Assembly (NCBI RefSeq): GCF_030812675.1 | Contig: NZ_JAUSTE010000008.1 | Span: 124,001 to 188,000, forward strand | Origin: Sinomonas atrocyanea | GTDB lineage: Bacteria; Actinomycetota; Actinomycetes; Actinomycetales; Micrococcaceae | Length of the DNA: 64,000 nucleotides | Direction of reading: 5' to 3' | Shown: positions 18,345-26,317 of the stretch, in pieces | Position numbering within the stretch: position 1 is the first letter of the stretch | How the letters are laid out: every line of letters begins with the position of its first letter | Notes under the pieces: generated by a model | What the model was told of the DNA's origin: nothing | Database searches by the model: none | What the model saw: the letters and a program-made list of their open reading frames with translations, nothing else | Position numbers and translations under genes: made by a program

Positions 18345-18564
18345 CGCACGGGACGTCCGACCGGGAGGCGTGGCCCGGCGCGCGCTGGAAAGGTGCACAA
18401 CGATTCGTGGGAATCGTGGTCAGACCCTACATGGCGACGCGCCGGGGAACCCGATAGAAAGAGGTGTCCGCGGTGGCGCGGACCACACTGGGGCCATGAA
18501 GGCGTGGCCTGGATCACAGAACAACAACGGGCAGCAGGTTTCTGCACAAGGGAGTGAAGAGGCA

Positions 18565-18801
18565 ATGAAGGCACGTGGAGCGGTACTTTCCCGGCGCGGG
18601 GCATATCAGGCACCGGTCGAGAACTGGACCGAGCTCGCAGTGGGGGAGGTTGTCGAAGTGGTCCGGCGTGCGCAGGTCGTGGCCCGCGGGACGGTCGAGG
18701 AGGTCTCCCTCAGCGGGAACGTCCTCTGGATCCTTCCGCAGGGCCCGCAGGACCGCCAGCTGTGCCTGAAGTCGGACGGGGTGATCGTCCGCCGCGGCTG
18801 A
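18565..18801 (+). CDS. Small hypothetical protein
   Basis: 78 residues from ATG 18565, which has an AGAGG ribosome site; an in-frame ATG at 18496 would add 23 residues. The sequence MKARGAVLSRRGAYQAPVENWTELAVGEVVEVVRRAQVVARGTVEEVSLSGNVLWILP looks like a small beta-barrel, possibly SH3-like, with a basic end. No family recognised. It is followed closely by a strong hairpin terminator, which supports it as an expressed unit separate from hutUH. Confidence 0.65.
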   Translation: MKARGAVLSRRGAYQAPVENWTELAVGEVVEVVRRAQVVARGTVEEVSLSGNVLWILPQGPQDRQLCLKSDGVIVRRG

Positions 18802-18843
18802 GCCACCGCTCGCCGCTGCGGCTGCCTCGCAGAGGCTCGCAAC

Positions 18844-18881
18844 GCGAAGGGGCCCGCACCTACAGGTGCGGGCCCCTTCGC
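18844..18881. terminator. Strong bidirectional terminator hairpin
   Basis: A perfect 17-bp stem with a TACA loop: GCGAAGGGGCCCGCACC at 18844-18860 pairs with 18865-18881. A short T-run follows (CATCCTTT). It separates the small gene at 18565 from the convergent MFS-USP gene and should stop both transcripts. Confidence 0.9.
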
Positions 18882-18886
18882 ATCCT

Positions 18887-20569
18887 TTACGCCTGTGAAG
18901 CCTCCGGCTCGAGGTCGATCACCACGAGCTCCGGGGCGGCCGCGCCGTCCGCGGCGGCCGCCAGGGTCGGGCCGAGGTGCCTGCTCACCGGGCCGTGGGG
19001 GACCTTGCGCACCACGACCGCGCGGGCGCCGACCTGCGCCGCGTGCCGGGCGATCACCTCGGCCGACGCCGCGTGGTCGCCCACGCTGTGCAGGACGAGG
19101 CCCCGGACGGCGAGGCCCGCGCCGGCAAGACGGTCCATGTGCCCCGCGACGGCGGCGCGCGCCTCGTCCTCCGTCTCCGGGCTCACGGCGAGCTCCTCGA
19201 TGATCTCGGTCTCGCGGACATGGACGACCTCGAGCGGCGCACCGACGCGGGAGGCGAGCTCGGCGGCGCGGTCCACAACCTCGGCAGCGGCCGGGTTGGC
19301 CCGGACGGCCACGACGATCGGCCGCTCATTGGAGGGCGCCGCCCCGAGCGGCTCGAGCGCCGGCAGGACGGGCTGGGGCTCTTCGCCCCCGCGCTCGGCC
19401 GCGGTGACGAGCCTGGCGCCCGAGGCGAGGACCGGCACCGCGAGCAGGAAAGCGGCCGCGCCGACCCAGAACGCGACACTCTGGGCGGTGGCCTCGGCGA
19501 TCTTGCCCGCCACGAAGGGCGCGAGCCCACCGCCGATGAACCGGATGAATCCGTAGGACGATGAGGCGACGGACCGCTCGACGGGGGCCACGAGCATGAC
19601 CGCCTGCGTGGTGAGCGTGTTGTTGATGCCGATGAACGCCCCGCTCACGATCACGGCCACCATCACGACGCCGGGCTGGTTCACCCCGAGCGCGATGACC
19701 GCCATCACCACGGCAAGGCCCACCATGTTCGCGTACAGCACGGCCACCGTGCCGAACCGGCGCTGGAGCCTCGGGGCGAAGAACACGGCGAAGAGCGCCA
19801 CGAGGACGCCCCAGCCGAAGAAGACGAGGCCCAGCTCGTGCGGTCCGAGCTTCATGGGATACGGCGCGTACCCGAGCATCGTGAAGAAGCCCCAGTTGTA
19901 GAGCAGGGCCATGATGCCCATCGTCAGCAGGCCGCGGTGCCTCAGCGCCGTCAGCGGGGCGCTGAGCTTGGTCTTCTGGGCCGGTCTGGGCTGCCGGGGC
20001 ACGAACAGGAGCGTCGCGATGAGGGCGACGCCCATGAGCACCGCGACGCCGTAGAACGGACCGCGCCAGGAGATGCTGCCGAGCTCCCCACCCAGCAGGG
20101 GCCCCACCGCGATGCCGATGCCGAGAGCCGTCTCATAGAGGATGATCGCTCCGGAGAAGCCGCCCTTCGCCGAGGCGACGATGACGGCGAGGCTCGTGGC
20201 GATGAAGAGCGCGTTGCCCAGGCCCCATCCGGCGCGGAAGCCGATGATCCCGCCGATCGTGCCGGAGGTCCCGGCCAGGGCGGCGAAGACCACGATGAGG
20301 ACGAGGCCCACGACCAGGGTCCACTTCGACCCGATCCGGCTCGAGACCCAGCCCACCCCGAGCATGGCCACCGCCGTCACCACCAGGTAGCTCGTGAACA
20401 GCAGCGAGACGTCGCTCGGCGAGGCATGCAGCCCCGAGGCGAGGGCGGGGAGGATGGGGTCGACGAGGCCGATGCCCATGAAGGAGATGACGCACGCGAA
20501 CGCCACGGCCCACACGGCGCCGGGCTGCTTGAAGGGGCTGGCTGGGGCGTTTCCGTGGGGCGCACTCAT
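18887..20569 (-). CDS. MFS efflux transporter fused to a C-terminal universal stress protein domain
   Basis: 560 residues. Residues about 18-395 form a 12-helix DHA1-type MFS carrier (GLVDPILPALASGLHASPSDVSLLFTSYLVVTAVAMLGVGWVSSRIGSK; motif C-like GPLLGGELGSISWRGPFYGVAV). After a linker, residues about 420-555 form a UspA-like domain: PIVVAVRANPAAAEVVDRAAELASRVGAPLEVVHV. The usual G-2x-G-9x-G nucleotide motif is not visible there, so it may sense rather than bind ATP. The start overlaps the MarR stop, making a MarR-regulator/drug-exporter operon. Confidence 0.88.
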   Translation of the reverse strand: MSAPHGNAPASPFKQPGAVWAVAFACVISFMGIGLVDPILPALASGLHASPSDVSLLFTSYLVVTAVAMLGVGWVSSRIGSKWTLVVGLVLIVVFAALAGTSGTIGGIIGFRAGWGLGNALFIATSLAVIVASAKGGFSGAIILYETALGIGIAVGPLLGGELGSISWRGPFYGVAVLMGVALIATLLFVPRQPRPAQKTKLSAPLTALRHRGLLTMGIMALLYNWGFFTMLGYAPYPMKLGPHELGLVFFGWGVLVALFAVFFAPRLQRRFGTVAVLYANMVGLAVVMAVIALGVNQPGVVMVAVIVSGAFIGINNTLTTQAVMLVAPVERSVASSSYGFIRFIGGGLAPFVAGKIAEATAQSVAFWVGAAAFLLAVPVLASGARLVTAAERGGEEPQPVLPALEPLGAAPSNERPIVVAVRANPAAAEVVDRAAELASRVGAPLEVVHVRETEIIEELAVSPETEDEARAAVAGHMDRLAGAGLAVRGLVLHSVGDHAASAEVIARHAAQVGARAVVVRKVPHGPVSRHLGPTLAAAADGAAAPELVVIDLEPEASQA

Positions 20570-21084
20570 GGCTGGTCCTCTTCCTCCTGGCTCGGGGTCC
20601 CGCGCTGGTCCGGGTTCTCGCGCTGGTCCGGGCCGCGGGAAGGCGGCGCATCGGAGCCCACGAGGCGCTCGAGCGCAGGGAGCGCCGCGGCGACCGCCGC
20701 CCGGTCCGCCGGATCGAGGCCGCCCAGCAGCTCGTCGAGGAACGCCACGCGCCGGGCGCGCCGCTGCCCGAGGACGTCCCGGCCGCGGGCCGTGACGCCC
20801 ACGAGGACGCCGCGGCGGTCGCCCTCGGCGGTCATGCGCTCCAGGAGACCGTCGGCGGTCATCCGGCCCACGAGCTGGGTCATGGCCGGCTGCGAGACGC
20901 CCTCGGCCTGGGCGAGCTCGGTGACCCTCAGGGGGCCTTCCGCCCCGAGCCGTCCGAGCGCGCTCGCGGCCGAGGTGCTGATCCCGCCCACCGACGAGAT
21001 GGTGCGCAGGCGCCGCACGAGCTGCTCGAGCAGGAGCGAGAATCGCCCCACGAGCTGCGGATCGGACGGGCGCGCTGACGGCAT
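20566..21084 (-). CDS. MarR family transcriptional regulator
   Basis: 172 residues. The winged HTH is in LRVTELAQAEGVSQPAMTQLVGRMTADGLLERMTAEGDRRGVLVGVTARGRDVL (about residues 53-106), with the conserved D-R-R wing. The C-terminal 25 residues are a repetitive charged tail (PDQRENPDQRGTPSQEEEDQP). It precedes and overlaps the MFS-USP gene, so it most likely represses that exporter and itself through the CATAAG...CTTATG palindrome 14 bp upstream of its start. Confidence 0.9.
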   Translation of the reverse strand: MPSARPSDPQLVGRFSLLLEQLVRRLRTISSVGGISTSAASALGRLGAEGPLRVTELAQAEGVSQPAMTQLVGRMTADGLLERMTAEGDRRGVLVGVTARGRDVLGQRRARRVAFLDELLGGLDPADRAAVAAALPALERLVGSDAPPSRGPDQRENPDQRGTPSQEEEDQP

Positions 21085-21097
21085 GCGGAGATTATTG

Positions 21098-21112
21098 CAT
21101 AAGGCACTTATG
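21098..21112. promoter_or_regulatory. MarR operator
   Basis: CATAAG-GCA-CTTATG is a perfect 6-bp inverted repeat with a 3-bp spacer, 14 bp before the MarR ATG, in the only AT-rich stretch between hutG and the MarR gene. Size and position fit a MarR dimer site. Confidence 0.7.
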
Positions 21113-21114
21113 GA

Positions 21115-22095
21115 TCATGCGAGGAGGGTGGCCACGAGTCGCGCCGCGACCCGCGCGGTGCGCCCGTCGAGGTCGAAGGCGGGGTTCAGCTCCGCGATGT
21201 CGGCGTGGAGCAGCTTCCCGCTCGCCACGACCCGGCGCACGACGGCGATGATCACCTCGAGCGGTACCCCCACCGCGGCCGGCGCGGACACCCCAGGGGC
21301 CACCGCGGCCGGCAGCACGTCGAGGTCGATCGTGAGGTAGACCGCGTCCAGGTCGGCGAGGAAGTCCTCGACGAACGACTCGGCGGTCTCCCGCGTCGCG
21401 TACTCGTCGAGCAGGTAGCGCACCCGCAGCTCGTCCGCCCGCTGGAACAGGGCACGGGTATTGTTCGGCTGCGAGATCCCCAGCACCGCGTACTGCAGCT
21501 CGCGGCCCTCGGCGGCCTCGGCCCGGGCCATCTGGAGGAACGGCGTCCCGGAGGTCGCGCGGTCCTCGTTGCGCAGGTCGAAGTGCGCATCGAGGTTGAG
21601 GACCCCGACCCGGGCCCCACCGGTGCGCTCCGACTGCACGAGGCCCACATAGCTCGCGTAGGCCGTCTCGTGGCCGCCGCCGAGCCCCACCGTGAGCGCG
21701 CCGGCGTCGAGCGCGGCGGCCAGTGCCGCGCCGAAGCGGTCCTGGCCTCCCTCGAGGTCCCCGGGGAACTCGTCCCCGCCGGTGACCACGGCGACGTCCC
21801 CGGCGTCGAACACCTCGCGGTCGAGGTGGAAGGCGAGCGGGCCGAGCGCCGCGCGGATCGCCCCCGGACCCTCGGCCGCGCCCAGCCGCCCCTTGTTGCG
21901 CCGCACGCCCTCCTCCGAGCGGAAGCCGAGCAGCACGGCGGGACGCGACCGGGCGCCGTCGTGCGCCGCGACCGCCGCGGCGAGCGCCTCGCGCGTGTAG
22001 GGCCGCACGGCCTGCCACCAGCGGCGGTGCTCCGCGGAGTCTCCGTCGTTGCGGCCGAGCCACGGCTCGCACGGGATGTCTATGGGCTCGCTCAT
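21115..22095 (-). CDS. hutG: Formimidoylglutamase, arginase/agmatinase family
   Basis: 326 residues from ATG 22095; GGAGG directly abuts this ATG, and an ATG at 22113 is an alternative. Metal-binding motifs of the ureohydrolase fold are all present: GGGHETAY, NLDAHFDLR and TIDLDVLP. The segment SGTPFLQM and overall length fit HutG, which splits N-formimino-L-glutamate into glutamate and formamide, the last Hut step. It is separated from hutUH by about 2.8 kb but carries its own HutR-like palindrome 55 bp upstream. Agmatinase activity is the alternative. Confidence 0.88.
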   Translation of the reverse strand: MSEPIDIPCEPWLGRNDGDSAEHRRWWQAVRPYTREALAAAVAAHDGARSRPAVLLGFRSEEGVRRNKGRLGAAEGPGAIRAALGPLAFHLDREVFDAGDVAVVTGGDEFPGDLEGGQDRFGAALAAALDAGALTVGLGGGHETAYASYVGLVQSERTGGARVGVLNLDAHFDLRNEDRATSGTPFLQMARAEAAEGRELQYAVLGISQPNNTRALFQRADELRVRYLLDEYATRETAESFVEDFLADLDAVYLTIDLDVLPAAVAPGVSAPAAVGVPLEVIIAVVRRVVASGKLLHADIAELNPAFDLDGRTARVAARLVATLLA

Positions 22096-22149
22096 CCTCC
22101 CAGCACACAGCATCGGCCCGGCCCCACGCCAGTGCCCGCGGCCTTCGAT

Positions 22150-22165
22150 GTCCGGGGCCCCGGAT
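22150..22165. promoter_or_regulatory. Candidate HutR operator upstream of hutG
   Basis: GTCCGGGGCCCCGGAT has the same GTCCGG-n4-CCGGA(C/T) architecture as the sites at 9827 and 14844. The centre is GGCC rather than NATN, so it is the weakest of the five. It lies 55 bp upstream of the hutG start, between hutG and the divergent EF-G2 gene. Confidence 0.5.
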
Positions 22166-22256
22166 TCGATGCCGGCCGCCCCTCGCCTCAGCGCCGCGGC
22201 GGGGGCAGGATAGGGACACCACACGGCCGGCTGGGGAGCAGGAGCAGGAGGAATCC

Positions 22257-24371
22257 ATGGCGGGCAAAGGGACCAACGGGTCCACGAAGGCCCCCGGGGC
22301 CGCGGACCGTTCGGAGTTGATCCGCAATGTGGTGCTCGTGGGCCACTCGGGTGCGGGGAAAACAACGCTCCTCGAGGCGATCCTCGCCTCGACCGGGGCG
22401 ATCGCGCGCCGGGGCACGATCGCGGACGGCACCACCGTGGGGGACTCTGACCCGGCGGCCGTCCGCCAGCAGCGCTCGGTGGCGCTGTCCCTGGCACCGG
22501 TGATGGTGGGGGAGACCAAGGTCAACCTCCTGGACACCCCCGGGTACGCCGACTTCGTGGGCGAGCTCCGCGCGGGGCTGAGGGCCGCGGACGCCGCCCT
22601 CTTCGTCGTCTCGGCCGCCGAGGAGGTCGACGCTGCGACCGCCGCCCTGTGGGACGAGTGCGCGCGTGTGGGGATGCCGCGCGCCGTCGTGGTCAGCAAA
22701 CTCGACCATCCCCGCGCCGACTACGATGCCGCCCTCGCCCGCTGCCAGGCCGCGTTCGGCGATTCCGTGCTCCCGCTCTACGTCCCCGTGGCATCCGGCG
22801 GCGCGCCGACCGGCCTGCTCGGTCTGCTCACCCGGACCGTCTCGGACTATCCGGACGAGGCTGCGCAGCCGGGCACGCCGCCCCAGACGCGGCCCGCCAC
22901 AGTCGAGGAGCTTGACGGCAGGGACGAGGTACGCGGGGCCCTCATCGAGGGCATCATTGCCGAGAGCGAGGACGAGACGCTGATGGACCGCTACCTGGGC
23001 GGCGAGGACATCGGCCTGGACACGGTCATCGGCGACCTCGAGAAGGCCGTGGCCAGCGGCTCCTTCTTCCCGGTGGTGCCCACCGCTGCGCTCGCCGGGA
23101 TCGGGACGGCGGAGGTCCTCGAGGTCATCCGCCGCGGCTTCCCGTCCCCCGCCGAGCATGCCGTGCCCCCGGTCACGGACCTCGGAGGCAGACCGGTCAA
23201 GGGGCTGCGCTGCGACCCGGACGGGCCGCTCGTGGGTGAGGTCGTGCGGACCACCGTGGACCCGTTCCTGGGACGGGTGTGCCTCGTGCGGCTCTTCTCC
23301 GGCACGCTGCGCGAGGACACCCCCGTCCACGTGGCGGGGCACGGCCTCGCCGAGCGCGGCCACCCGGATCACGACGCCGACGAGCGGCTGGGCCACCTCT
23401 ACACCCCGTTCGGAGCGACGCTGCAGGCCGCCCCCTACGCCGTGGCGGGGGACCTCTGCGCGGTCGCGCGGCTGGGCGCGGAGACCGGGGACACGGTCTC
23501 CGCGCGCGAGACGCCCCTCCTGGTCGCGCCCTGGGAGATGCCGGAGCCGCTCATGCCCGTGGCCGTGGAGGCCGCCTCCCACGGCGACGAGGACGCGCTC
23601 GCCAAGAGCCTCGCGAAGGTCGCGGCCGGCGACCCCACCCTGCGGGTGGAGCGGAACCCGGAGACCCACCAGCTCGTCCTGTGGTGCATGGGCGAGGCGC
23701 ACGCGGAGGTGGTGCTGGACCGGCTGCGCGACCAGGGGGTCAAGCTGCAGACGGTCGACGTCGTCACGCCCCTGCGCGAGACCTTCGCCGCCCCGGCGGC
23801 CGGGCACGGCCGGCACGTCAAGCAGTCCGGCGGCCACGGGCAGTTCGCGATCTGCGACATCGAGGTCGAGCCCCTCGAGCGCGGCGCCGGGTTCGAGTTC
23901 GCGGACCGCATTGTGGGCGGGGCCATCCCGAGGCCGTTCGTCGAGTCCGTCGAGAAGGGCGTCCGGGCGCAGATGGCCAAGGGCGTGGCGGAGGGCTTCC
24001 CCGTGGTCGACATCCGGGTGACCCTCGTGGGCGGCAAGACGCACAGCGTGGACTCCTCCGACGCCGCCTTCCAGGCCGCGGGGGCCCTCGCGCTGCGCGA
24101 GGCGGCGGCCGCCGCGAGGATCCAGCTGCTCGAGCCGGTCTCGGCCGTGACCATCAGTGTGCCGGCCGACTACGTGGGCGCGGTCATGAGCGACCTCTCG
24201 TCCCGGCGGGGGCGCCTCACCGGGACGACCTCCGCCGGCGAGACGACCGAGATCAGCGCCGAGGTGCCCGACGCCGAGCTCCTGCGGTACGCGGTGGAGC
24301 TGCGCGGGCTCACCGCCGGCACGGGGACGTTCCGGCGCGAATACCTCCGCCACGATCCAGCGCCGCGCTGA
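22257..24371 (+). CDS. Elongation factor G-like protein EF-G2
   Basis: 704 residues with the five-domain EF-G layout. G1 is GHSGAGKTT (residues 29-37), G3 is DTPGYADFVGEL (about 91), but G4 reads VSKLDH in place of NKxD, and the effector loop is shortened. These features mark the actinobacterial EF-G2/FusA2 group rather than canonical EF-G. Canonical EF-G catalyses ribosomal translocation; EF-G2 has a GTP-binding role that is not clearly defined. A very strong ribosome site (AGGAGGAAT) precedes the ATG. No str-operon genes are nearby, consistent with a paralogue. Confidence 0.9.
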   Translation: MAGKGTNGSTKAPGAADRSELIRNVVLVGHSGAGKTTLLEAILASTGAIARRGTIADGTTVGDSDPAAVRQQRSVALSLAPVMVGETKVNLLDTPGYADFVGELRAGLRAADAALFVVSAAEEVDAATAALWDECARVGMPRAVVVSKLDHPRADYDAALARCQAAFGDSVLPLYVPVASGGAPTGLLGLLTRTVSDYPDEAAQPGTPPQTRPATVEELDGRDEVRGALIEGIIAESEDETLMDRYLGGEDIGLDTVIGDLEKAVASGSFFPVVPTAALAGIGTAEVLEVIRRGFPSPAEHAVPPVTDLGGRPVKGLRCDPDGPLVGEVVRTTVDPFLGRVCLVRLFSGTLREDTPVHVAGHGLAERGHPDHDADERLGHLYTPFGATLQAAPYAVAGDLCAVARLGAETGDTVSARETPLLVAPWEMPEPLMPVAVEAASHGDEDALAKSLAKVAAGDPTLRVERNPETHQLVLWCMGEAHAEVVLDRLRDQGVKLQTVDVVTPLRETFAAPAAGHGRHVKQSGGHGQFAICDIEVEPLERGAGFEFADRIVGGAIPRPFVESVEKGVRAQMAKGVAEGFPVVDIRVTLVGGKTHSVDSSDAAFQAAGALALREAAAAARIQLLEPVSAVTISVPADYVGAVMSDLSSRRGRLTGTTSAGETTEISAEVPDAELLRYAVELRGLTAGTGTFRREYLRHDPAPR

Positions 24372-24386
24372 CCTCGGGCTGGACCC

Positions 24387-24422
24387 TTGCGGGCCGGCTG
24401 TGCGCTGCCTAGATTGTCTAGG
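24387..24422 (+). promoter_or_regulatory. Leaderless promoter and PadR operator
   Basis: TTGCGG (24387-24392), a 17-bp spacer and TAGATT (24410-24415) form a promoter ending 8 nt before the PadR ATG, so the message should start at or near that ATG. The palindrome CCTAGA-TTG-TCTAGG (24408-24422) covers the -10 box, an ideal place for self-repression. Confidence 0.75.
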
Positions 24423-24423
24423 T

Positions 24424-24744
24424 ATGGGACGCAGTGGCGTGAACGGGCAGCTCGACCTCCTCCTCCTCGCCTCGCTCGGTGCGGGCGAGGCCCACGGATA
24501 TGCGCTCATCGCGCGCATCCACGAGCGCAGCGGAGCCCGGTTCGAGCTCCAGGAGGGCTCGGTCTACCCCGCGCTCCACAAGCTCGAGGCCGCGGGCTGG
24601 GCCGCGAGCCGGTGGGCGGACGCCGCCGCGCGACGCCGCGTCTACTCCCTGACTACAGCGGGGCGCACGGAACTCGAACGCAGGACGCGGGAATGGAACG
24701 GATTCGCCTCGGGGGTCCGCGGCGTCCTCGGAGCGGCGCAGTGA
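24424..24744 (+). CDS. PadR family transcriptional regulator
   Basis: 106 residues from ATG 24424. Typical PadR winged helix: QLDLLLLASLGAGEAHGYALIARIHERSGARFELQEGSVYPALHKLEAAGWAASRW, followed by RRVYSLTTAGRTELERR. PadR proteins repress efflux or stress genes and often themselves. The stop overlaps the start of a membrane protein gene (GTGA), so both are one transcript; PadR/membrane-protein pairs of this kind are common in actinobacteria. Confidence 0.92.
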   Translation: MGRSGVNGQLDLLLLASLGAGEAHGYALIARIHERSGARFELQEGSVYPALHKLEAAGWAASRWADAAARRRVYSLTTAGRTELERRTREWNGFASGVRGVLGAAQ

Positions 24745-25529
24745 ACGCGCGGCCGGAAGACCAAGACGCCATCGAGGCCTACCTCGACGAGCTCTTCGCG
24801 GCGGCCAGGGACGCCGAGCCCGCGGCCGCCCGCCGGCTGCTCGCCGAGGCCGAGGCCCACCTGCGCGAATCGGCAGCCCGTCTGGCAGCCCAGGGCCTCG
24901 GGCCCGAGGATGCCGAGACGGAGGCGGTGCGCCGGTTCGGGCCCGTGGCCGCCGTGACTCCGGCGCTGCGGACGCCGCTGCGCTCGGTCGGCCGGCTGCC
25001 GCTGCATGCGCTCGTGCGGCCGGCCGTGGGGCTGGCGGCCCTCGGAGCGATCGCCGTGGGGCTCAGCGGTGTGCTCTCCGAAGTGTTCGGACGGCTGTGG
25101 GGCGCAGGGTTCGTGTCCGGCGATCTCCCAGGGGTCGCCTACACGGCCGCGCGCTGCGCCGTCCTGCAGGCGCCCTATCCGGGCCTCGACTGTGCCCAGG
25201 CGGCCGCCCAGCACCACTGGGGCGAGGTGGTCGAGGGCCGCGTGTTCCTCGGCGCGGTGGGGATCGTGCTGCTGGTCCTGTGGCGGATCCTGCCTCCAGA
25301 CCTCCCGCTCCCCGCGGGGCTCGTCCCGGGGCTCGGCGCTGCGGCCTTCCTGCTGGCCTCTGCGGCAACCGGCCTCGCCGCCGGCAGCGCCGCCGTCCAG
25401 GGCGGGCAGGGGGTGGGCGCATGGCTCAGCGCCACGAGCGTCGCCCTTCCGCTCGGCCTGGCGCTGGGCGTGCTCGCCGCCGTCCGGGCGCGCCGGCAGT
25501 CGGCCCTCAGGGACGCGGCAGCACGGTGA
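24741..25529 (+). CDS. Membrane protein with N-terminal permease-prefix-like helix bundle
   Basis: 262 residues from a GTG that overlaps the PadR stop. Residues about 5-70 are soluble and helical (AIEAYLDELFAAARDAEPAAARRLLAEAEAHLRESAARLAAQGLGPEDAETEAVRRFGPV), resembling the permease-prefix domain found beside PadR regulators. Four hydrophobic segments follow. A loop with two cysteines (ARCAVLQAPYPGLDCAQA) may be external. Function unknown; co-expression with PadR suggests the regulator acts on or with this protein. Its last 23 bp overlap the convergent reductase gene. Confidence 0.75.
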   Translation: MNARPEDQDAIEAYLDELFAAARDAEPAAARRLLAEAEAHLRESAARLAAQGLGPEDAETEAVRRFGPVAAVTPALRTPLRSVGRLPLHALVRPAVGLAALGAIAVGLSGVLSEVFGRLWGAGFVSGDLPGVAYTAARCAVLQAPYPGLDCAQAAAQHHWGEVVEGRVFLGAVGIVLLVLWRILPPDLPLPAGLVPGLGAAAFLLASAATGLAAGSAAVQGGQGVGAWLSATSVALPLGLALGVLAAVRARRQSALRDAAAR

Positions 25530-26073
25530 GGACCCGCTCGACGAACAGGGCGAACTCGTCCATGAAGTGCCGCAGGAACTCCTCGGTGCTCGGGTCGGTG
25601 ACCTCGCCGTCCTCCGTGATGAGGCCTGGGAGGAACTGCAGGTACGCCTCGGGCGCGCTCATCTGGGGCGAATTGCAGAAGGCGAGCACCCCGCGCAGGT
25701 TCTGCTGCGCCACGGCGGTGCCGATCTTGCCCGGGGAGGTGCCGATGATGGCGGACGGCTTGCGGTTGAACGAGTTGGTGCCCCAGGGGCGGGAGGCCCA
25801 GTCGATGGCGTTCTTGAGGGCGCCGGGGATGTCACGGTTGTACTCGGGCGTGACGAAGAGGACGGCGTCGACGCGCTCGATCGCCTCCTTCAGGGCCCGC
25901 CCCTCCGGCGGGTAGTCGGCGTCGAAGTCGTGGTTGTACAGCGGGAGGTCCTTGATCGGGATCTCCTCGAACGCGAGCGAGTCCGGGGCGAGGCGGATGA
26001 GCGCCTTGGAGAGCGTGCGGTTGATCGACTTCTGGGACAGGCTGCCGATGAAGTAGCCGACGGTGTAGGCCAT
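25507..26073 (-). CDS. NADPH-dependent FMN reductase (NAD(P)H quinone/azo reductase family)
   Basis: 188 residues, flavodoxin-like. The phosphate-binding loop is GYFIGSLSQKSINRTLSKAL (about residues 6-25), and LFVTPEYNRDIPGALKNAIDWASRP is the diagnostic motif of the SsuE/YieF/ArsH-related NADPH:FMN reductases. It reduces FMN, quinones or chromate-like acceptors in the cytoplasm. GGAAGG lies upstream of the ATG. It overlaps the convergent gene at 24741-25529 by 23 bp and is transcribed alone. Confidence 0.9.
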   Translation of the reverse strand: MAYTVGYFIGSLSQKSINRTLSKALIRLAPDSLAFEEIPIKDLPLYNHDFDADYPPEGRALKEAIERVDAVLFVTPEYNRDIPGALKNAIDWASRPWGTNSFNRKPSAIIGTSPGKIGTAVAQQNLRGVLAFCNSPQMSAPEAYLQFLPGLITEDGEVTDPSTEEFLRHFMDEFALFVERVLTVLPRP

Positions 26074-26245
26074 TCGCGTGGTCCTTCCGGTGCCGGCGCC
26101 GCAGGTGGGGGTGCAAGCGGTACGGCCGCGGCGCCGTCGTCAGCGTACGACGCCGGCCCTGCCTGCCGAAAGGCTTCAGGCCCGGGCCGGCGCCCGCTGC
26201 CGGGACCCGGCCTAGGGGGTCCCGACCCCAAGGCTGGACGAAAGA

Positions 26246-26305
26246 GCCCTCCCCTTCGGACAATGCCCCGGGGTGCAGACCGAGGCTCTGACCGAAGGGG
26301 AGGGC
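26246..26305 (-). terminator. Terminator of the purine permease gene
   Basis: A perfect 14-bp stem (26246-26259 with 26292-26305, CCGAAGGGGAGGGC on the plus strand) and a 32-nt loop lie 13 bp past the permease stop. On the minus strand it is followed by TCTTTC, a modest T-rich tract. Confidence 0.75.
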
Positions 26306-26317
26306 GGAAGTCGACGC

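Noticed and set aside
24741-25529. Frameshifted fusion with PadR
   Set aside because: The GTGA overlap is ordinary translational coupling; both proteins are complete.
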